This document shows positions 7,023 to 9,644 of a stretch of DNA of 9,644 nucleotides, in pieces. How positions within the stretch are numbered: position 1 is the stretch's first letter; each line of letters starts with the position of its first letter. Location: assembly GCF_947253055.1 (NCBI RefSeq), contig NZ_CAMXYE010000056.1:1-9644 (forward strand), read 5' to 3'. This stretch comes from an uncultured Arcanobacterium sp. (GTDB taxonomy: Bacteria; Actinomycetota; Actinomycetes; Actinomycetales; Actinomycetaceae). The position numbers and the translations under genes were made by a program. Below the pieces are notes generated by a model. That model made no database searches. It was given only the letters and a program-made list of their open reading frames with translations, and was not told where the DNA came from.

Positions 7023-7049
7023 CTGGCACTCAAATTGACCGAGTGCCAA
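7023..7049 (+). promoter_or_regulatory. CIRCE element, HrcA repressor operator of groES
   Basis: TGGCACTC (7024-7031), nine bases, then GAGTGCCA (7041-7048): a perfect inverted repeat with the invariant GCACTC-N9-GAGTGC core. Only the outermost position (C7023 against A7049) breaks the 27-bp consensus arms. HrcA, stabilised by GroEL, binds such sites and is released on heat shock. The element encloses the groES -35 box. Confidence 0.93.
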
Positions 7050-7063
7050 TTTCCGCTTAGAGT
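7035..7063 (+). promoter_or_regulatory. groES sigma-A-type promoter inside CIRCE
   Basis: TTGACC (7035-7040, five of six to consensus) is followed after exactly 17 bases by TAGAGT (7058-7063, TAnnnT). The -35 box lies in the CIRCE spacer, so HrcA binding would directly block polymerase. Predicted transcription starts near 7070, leaving a ~95-base leader with small hairpins: GTAGCA/TGCTAC (7071-7084), GCCC/GGGC (7085-7098) and CCCGC/GCGGG (7105-7118). Confidence 0.75.
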
Positions 7064-7165
7064 AAGTTATGTAGCAAGTGCTACGCCCTGGATTGGGCTC
7101 GGCCCCCGCGACGGCGGGTCCACTAGGTTCGTTAAAAAGATACGAGTTTAGAAAAGGGGGACCGC

Positions 7166-7462
7166 ATGTCGGTATCCATTAAGCCCCTCGAGGATCGGAT
7201 TGTTATCCAACAAGTCGAGGCTGAAGAAAAGACTGCTTCGGGAATTGTGCTTCCGGGCAGCGCGCAGGAAAAGCCACAGGAAGGTGTGGTCATTGCTGTA
7301 GGCCCCGGCCGCATCGATGACAATGGCAACCGTGTACCGCTAGATATCGCAGCTGGCGATACGGTGATTTACTCCCGTTACGGCGGCACGGAAATCAAGT
7401 ACGGAGAAGATGAATACATTATTCTTTCCGCACGCGATATCCTCGCTAAGGTAGAGCACTAA
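7166..7462 (+). CDS. groES: Co-chaperonin GroES (Hsp10)
   Basis: Forms the heptameric lid that closes the GroEL folding chamber in the cytoplasm. The 98 residues match the family length. Visible parts are the N-terminal strand IKPLEDRIVI (5-14), the mobile loop ~20-34 with the GroEL-contacting IVL tripeptide (27-29), the roof-loop region GPGRIDDNG (47-54), and the C-terminal YGGTEIKYGEDEYIIL (72-87). The start is clear: ATG 7166 with AAGGGGG (7154-7160) five bases upstream. It is expressed from a CIRCE-controlled promoter and stops at a strong terminator only 9 bases after its stop codon, so it is monocistronic. groEL, adjacent in many bacteria, is not here and must lie elsewhere. Confidence 0.97.
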   Translation: MSVSIKPLEDRIVIQQVEAEEKTASGIVLPGSAQEKPQEGVVIAVGPGRIDDNGNRVPLDIAAGDTVIYSRYGGTEIKYGEDEYIILSARDILAKVEH

Positions 7463-7471
7463 ATATTTTTT

Positions 7472-7507
7472 ATGGGGGCAGAGCTTCTCGCTCTGCCCCC
7501 ATTTTTT
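7472..7507 (+). terminator. Rho-independent terminator of groES
   Basis: A perfect 13-bp stem, ATGGGGGCAGAGC (7472-7484) with GCTCTGCCCCCAT (7490-7502), has the loop TTCTC, and a run of six Ts (7502-7507) starts at the last paired base. It begins 9 bases after the groES stop. The opposite strand lacks a T-run after the stem, so it mainly works for groES. Confidence 0.93.
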
Positions 7508-7533
7508 ATGCCAAAAATTACGCTATTCGCAGT

Positions 7534-8637
7534 TTAACGATGAGTGCGTAGGTATTCGCTCAGCACCGCTGCTTCTGCATCCCAGCCGGCCTGATTCGGG
7601 TGGATATATCCCATAATTGGTCCGCCTTGGAAAGGTGGATTAATCCAGCTATTAGCTTGGGAACCATAGCGATAGGGATTCATGCCGTGCCCGGCAAAAG
7701 CCGTGCGTATATCTACTAGGTGGTAGCGCTGCGAAGCAGTTTTTTGATTCATATCGGCTATCAGATTGCCTTGCATCTGCGTATAATCCTGCTGCATTTT
7801 CTGCAGTTTTGCGCCGAAATCATACCAAGCAAAGGCATTTTCTGGCACTAGATAGTTGCCAGTATTAATTAAATCCGGGTAGGAGAGGAGATATACCTCT
7901 GCATTACCCTGCGAATTTTTCTCTATCGCATCTAGTACAGCTGTGACGCGCTGGCCAGCTTCGTTGCGCAATATATTCTCCGAGTAGTTCATTTGCTTAT
8001 CGCAGAGCTGACCTGAACGCATTACCAAGCACTTAACCGCAATGCCAAAGAAATCAGCATCGTTGCCGCCGATGGTTAAAAAGACTATATCCGTATCGGG
8101 GGTGACCGCTTCTATCTGCATCTTATTGTGCAGACGGCACTCCAAGGTAGCGGTGTAGATATTGCCAGCGGGGGCGGGAGCTACTTGCCGGTATTCCCAT
8201 TCTCCGTGCTCAAGTGGCACTTCGCCACACATCTGCGCTGCTTCTACTCGTTTTTGCCACTCGGCTCCTTGATCGGGATATTCCGAACGCGGCAGATAAT
8301 AAGCCTTAGTAATACTCTTTTTCGCCATTCCTAAAGTGGAGACATCTTGGGCTCTTTCCACCAAATCGGCAGCTACCGCACCAGAGCAAGCTACGTTCTT
8401 ATAGGAGGCCCCTAAATCCTTCGCTACCTGCGCTCCATAATTGGTAGTAGAGCGGGAGCAATCACTCTCATATACTCCATTCGAACCGTTTCCGGCTGAA
8501 TAGGAATCGCCTAGCTGGACAATGTTTAGCGGTTCTGTCCCTTGGGCACTGCTGGCCACTACTCCCAGTCCGATAGCCATTCCGAACAGAGCTAGAGTGG
8601 AAATCCCGGCCCCGAAAATTTTAGTTTTTTTCTGCAT
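7534..8637 (-). CDS. Secreted SGNH/GDSL-family esterase or lipase
   Basis: A predicted exported ester hydrolase of 367 residues; its substrate (lipid, acylated sugar or other ester) cannot be told. A signal peptide covers residues 1-31: Lys-rich start, hydrophobic core ~9-27, and a likely cut after SSA31. Block I is LGDSYSAGNG with nucleophile Ser45. An oxyanion-type Gly86 lies in CSGA, block III is IGGND with Asn192, and block V is IHPNQAG with His346. The usual Asp three residues before this His is Gly343, so the site may be a Ser-His dyad, as reported for the Streptomyces scabies esterase. Six cysteines (60, 84, 137, 167, 203, 212) could form three disulfides, as in Streptomyces SEST enzymes. 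The start is ATG 8637 with AAAGGA six bases upstream. It is monocistronic and convergent with groES. Confidence 0.9.
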   Translation of the reverse strand: MQKKTKIFGAGISTLALFGMAIGLGVVASSAQGTEPLNIVQLGDSYSAGNGSNGVYESDCSRSTTNYGAQVAKDLGASYKNVACSGAVAADLVERAQDVSTLGMAKKSITKAYYLPRSEYPDQGAEWQKRVEAAQMCGEVPLEHGEWEYRQVAPAPAGNIYTATLECRLHNKMQIEAVTPDTDIVFLTIGGNDADFFGIAVKCLVMRSGQLCDKQMNYSENILRNEAGQRVTAVLDAIEKNSQGNAEVYLLSYPDLINTGNYLVPENAFAWYDFGAKLQKMQQDYTQMQGNLIADMNQKTASQRYHLVDIRTAFAGHGMNPYRYGSQANSWINPPFQGGPIMGYIHPNQAGWDAEAAVLSEYLRTHR

Positions 8638-8758
8638 TTATAATCCTTTGCTGCAGATAAAAAATTCCATTGCTTTACACTATAGATATTACTAGGTAGT
8701 GCGAAAAAAATGGTAAATATGCAGGAATCATTTAGCAAGTATGCGGAATTACCTTATA

Positions 8759-8764
8759 AGTCAA
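8759..8764 (-). promoter_or_regulatory. Possible -35 box for the esterase gene
   Basis: The 205-bp gap 8638-8842 is AT-rich. Read on the minus strand, TTGACT (8764-8759) is a good -35 hexamer, with a weak TACTTG after 17 bases. TATAGT (8684-8679) is a good -10 lacking a clear -35, and TTGCTA/TACCAT is a further pair. I cannot choose between them. I see no clear T-tailed terminator for whiB in this gap. Confidence 0.25.
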
Positions 8765-8821
8765 AAATTTATTAAGTTAGAGCCGGGTATTGCCCTTATT
8801 TGGTATTAAATTAAACGCCCA

Positions 8822-8859
8822 CTAAGCGCTGCGAGAATAATGCTAAGCGCTGCGAGAAT
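8822..8859 (-). repeat. Tandem 17-bp duplication covering the whiB stop codon
   Basis: CTAAGCGCTGCGAGAAT occurs at 8822-8838 and again at 8843-8859 with a 21-bp period. On the minus strand each copy encodes SRSA followed by TAG in the same frame, so the last codons and the stop of whiB are duplicated just downstream. Read-through of the first TAG would add only HYSRSA. Confidence 0.9.
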
Positions 8860-9139
8860 GACGGCGTTGGCGCACCACGCGGCTGCGTTCTTCTTCCGAC
8901 ATTCCTCCCCACACTCCGTAGGGTTCGCGGTGGTCTAGCGCATATTCACGGCACTCTAAAATTACGGGGCAGTGCTGGCAGATACGCTTCGCCCGTTCAA
9001 TTCGCCGCCGCCGCGGGCCGCCACGCTCGCCTTCTGGATGAAAGAAAAACTCTGGATCCATAGTGCTGCAGGTGCCTTTTACCTGCCAATCCCAAAAATC
9101 CACGAGCGCTCTATCAACATCTTTAATACGTGCGACCAA
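8843..9139 (-). CDS. whiB: WhiB-family Fe-S transcriptional regulator, WhiB3/WhiD-like
   Basis: WhiB-like proteins bind a redox- or NO-sensitive [4Fe-4S] cluster and act with the sigma factor region 4. The 98-residue protein has the four ligands Cys24, Cys54, Cys57 and Cys63 (C-X29-C-X2-C-X5-C), the turn GVWGG at 75-79 and a basic tail (RVVRQRRHSR) for DNA binding. WDWQ before the first Cys, FFHPEGERG at 32-40 and EPYGVWGG at 72-79 are the pattern of Mycobacterium WhiB3 and Streptomyces WhiD, not of WhiB1 or WhiB2. Its position near groES and guaB agrees. The start is TTG at 9139, decided by a strong GGGGAGGA (9154-9147) seven bases upstream. No ATG or GTG is as well placed. It is divergent from guaB. 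Confidence 0.93.
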   Translation of the reverse strand: MVARIKDVDRALVDFWDWQVKGTCSTMDPEFFFHPEGERGGPRRRRIERAKRICQHCPVILECREYALDHREPYGVWGGMSEEERSRVVRQRRHSRSA

Positions 9140-9181
9140 GGCTGCGTCCTCCCCGCTGTAGCCTACCGGCTAGAGCTCCTA

Positions 9182-9327
9182 CTGAAAATATGTAAATAGG
9201 CAACCTGAGCCAGTTTTCTGGCTGTATTGCCTCACCATATTCCAGCGTAGGCGCTTTAGGTGCTTTTCCGCAAGGTTCTTTTAGTGTGGTAATGCTGATA
9301 GCTGAATTTGTTTTCACATATTTTCAG
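9182..9327. repeat. Paired inverted motif ACATATTTTCAG in the whiB-guaB divergent region
   Basis: ACATATTTTCAG occurs on the plus strand at 9316-9327 and on the minus strand at 9193-9182, a perfect 12-bp inverted repeat. Both copies continue as N-AGGA. Each faces its own gene, 36 bases before the guaB start and 42 before the whiB start. This may be a shared regulator site or a promoter element. Confidence 0.6.
9199..9231. promoter_or_regulatory. Hairpin between whiB and guaB
   Basis: AGCCAG (9208-9213) pairs with CTGGCT (9218-9223) around TTTT. An outer stem GGCAA (9199-9203) / TTGCC (9227-9231) encloses it with small internal bulges. On the minus strand it is followed by a T-rich stretch, so if whiB is transcribed from further upstream it could act as an attenuator. 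If not, it may simply be a dyad operator. Confidence 0.45.
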
Positions 9328-9340
9328 GAGGACGCTCGGC

Positions 9341-9357
9341 AGAAATATTTCTATAAT
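9341..9357 (+). promoter_or_regulatory. guaB -10 box TATAAT with adjoining 12-bp palindrome
   Basis: A perfect TATAAT (9352-9357) lies six bases before the guaB GTG, so transcription would start at or next to the start codon, giving a leaderless mRNA. The perfect palindrome AGAAATATTTCT (9341-9352) overlaps the first base of the -10 and could be an operator. No good -35 is visible at the 17-base distance. Confidence 0.55.
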
Positions 9358-9363
9358 GGAGAG

Positions 9364-9644
9364 GTGAGCGAAAATAATCCTTTTGCCTTAGTGGGCTTGA
9401 CCTATGATGATGTATTGCTTCTTCCGGGAGCTACCGATGTAATTCCTTCCGAAGTGGATACTACTGCGCAGTTGACGCGAAATATTAAAGTGAAGTTGCC
9501 GCTGCTTTCTGCGGCTATGGACACAGTTACCGAATCGCAGATGGCTATTGCTATGGCTCGTCAAGGAGGCATAGGAATTTTGCACCGCAATCTTTCCATT
9601 GCAGAGCAGGCAAATCAGGTGCGGTTAGTGAAAAGATCCGAATC
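9364..9644 (+). CDS. guaB: IMP dehydrogenase, 3'-partial
   Basis: Oxidises IMP to XMP with NAD+, the committed step to GMP, in the cytoplasm. Only the first 93 codons are inside the window. FALVGLTYDDVLLLPG at residues 7-22, VDTTAQLTRN near 31-40, LLSAAMDTVTESQMA near 47-61 and RQGGIGILHRN at ~66-76 are the start of the GuaB barrel. The CBS domains and the active-site Cys loop would lie beyond the window end. GTG 9364 gives the usual N-terminus. The frame is open upstream to an ATG at 9292, but that stretch is unlike GuaB. GGAGAG abuts the GTG with no spacing, so a leaderless start is more likely than a normal ribosome site. Confidence 0.95.
   Translation, partial: MSENNPFALVGLTYDDVLLLPGATDVIPSEVDTTAQLTRNIKVKLPLLSAAMDTVTESQMAIAMARQGGIGILHRNLSIAEQANQVRLVKRSE

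Noticed and set aside
9326..9331. AGGAGG as a ribosome site for a small gene before guaB
   Set aside because: No ATG, GTG or TTG lies at a workable distance. The nearest ATG (9356) gives only MER-stop. It is better seen as part of the mirrored motif.
9292..9363. Longer guaB starting at the in-frame ATG 9292
   Set aside because: The extra 24 residues do not resemble any GuaB N-terminus and would cover the -10 box and palindrome. GTG 9364 gives the usual start.

Overview
The window reads as a chromosomal piece from a moderate-GC actinobacterium, most like an Actinomycetaceae-type genome. The evidence is a WhiB-family regulator of the WhiB3/WhiD type, which is an actinobacteria-only family, together with an actinobacterial three-gene sdhCAB cluster, a CIRCE-controlled groES and many GTG/TTG starts. 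The left edge is not natural: the first 47 bases are an Illumina Nextera i5-side adapter, so genome sequence begins at about base 48 and the contig ends there.

Layout. From 48 to 1902 (+) lie the 3' part of an unrecognised membrane protein, tsaB (tRNA t6A synthesis) and rimI (ribosomal protein or TsaD-linked N-acetyltransferase). From 2060 to 5489 (+) lies the tightly packed operon sdhC-sdhA-sdhB, encoding a type-B, menaquinone-linked succinate dehydrogenase/fumarate reductase. A strong hairpin follows it. Convergent to it, 5683-6876 (-) encodes a class I SAM methyltransferase with a THUMP-like domain. A divergent control region at 6877-7165 holds a 3 x 19-bp tandem repeat and a CIRCE element (HrcA operator) that encloses the groES promoter. 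It is followed by groES (7166-7462, +) and a textbook rho-independent terminator. A secreted SGNH/GDSL esterase (7534-8637, -) converges on groES. A WhiB3/WhiD-like Fe-S regulator (8843-9139, -) is divergent from the 5' end of guaB (IMP dehydrogenase, 9364 to the window end, +). The space between those two carries paired inverted motifs, a hairpin and a palindrome next to a consensus -10 box.

How it fits together. The order tsaB-rimI-(tsaD)-groES-(groEL)-whiB3-...-guaB is the conserved actinobacterial neighbourhood known from Mycobacterium tuberculosis (Rv3421c to Rv3411c). Here tsaD, groEL and sigD are missing from their expected places, and sdhCAB, the methyltransferase and the esterase occupy the gaps. 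Most genes are housekeeping: tRNA modification, respiration, chaperone and purine synthesis. I see no phage, CRISPR, transposon or defence system. The points worth a second look are the adapter, the rearranged synteny, the regulatory DNA at groES and whiB/guaB, and the partial first gene.
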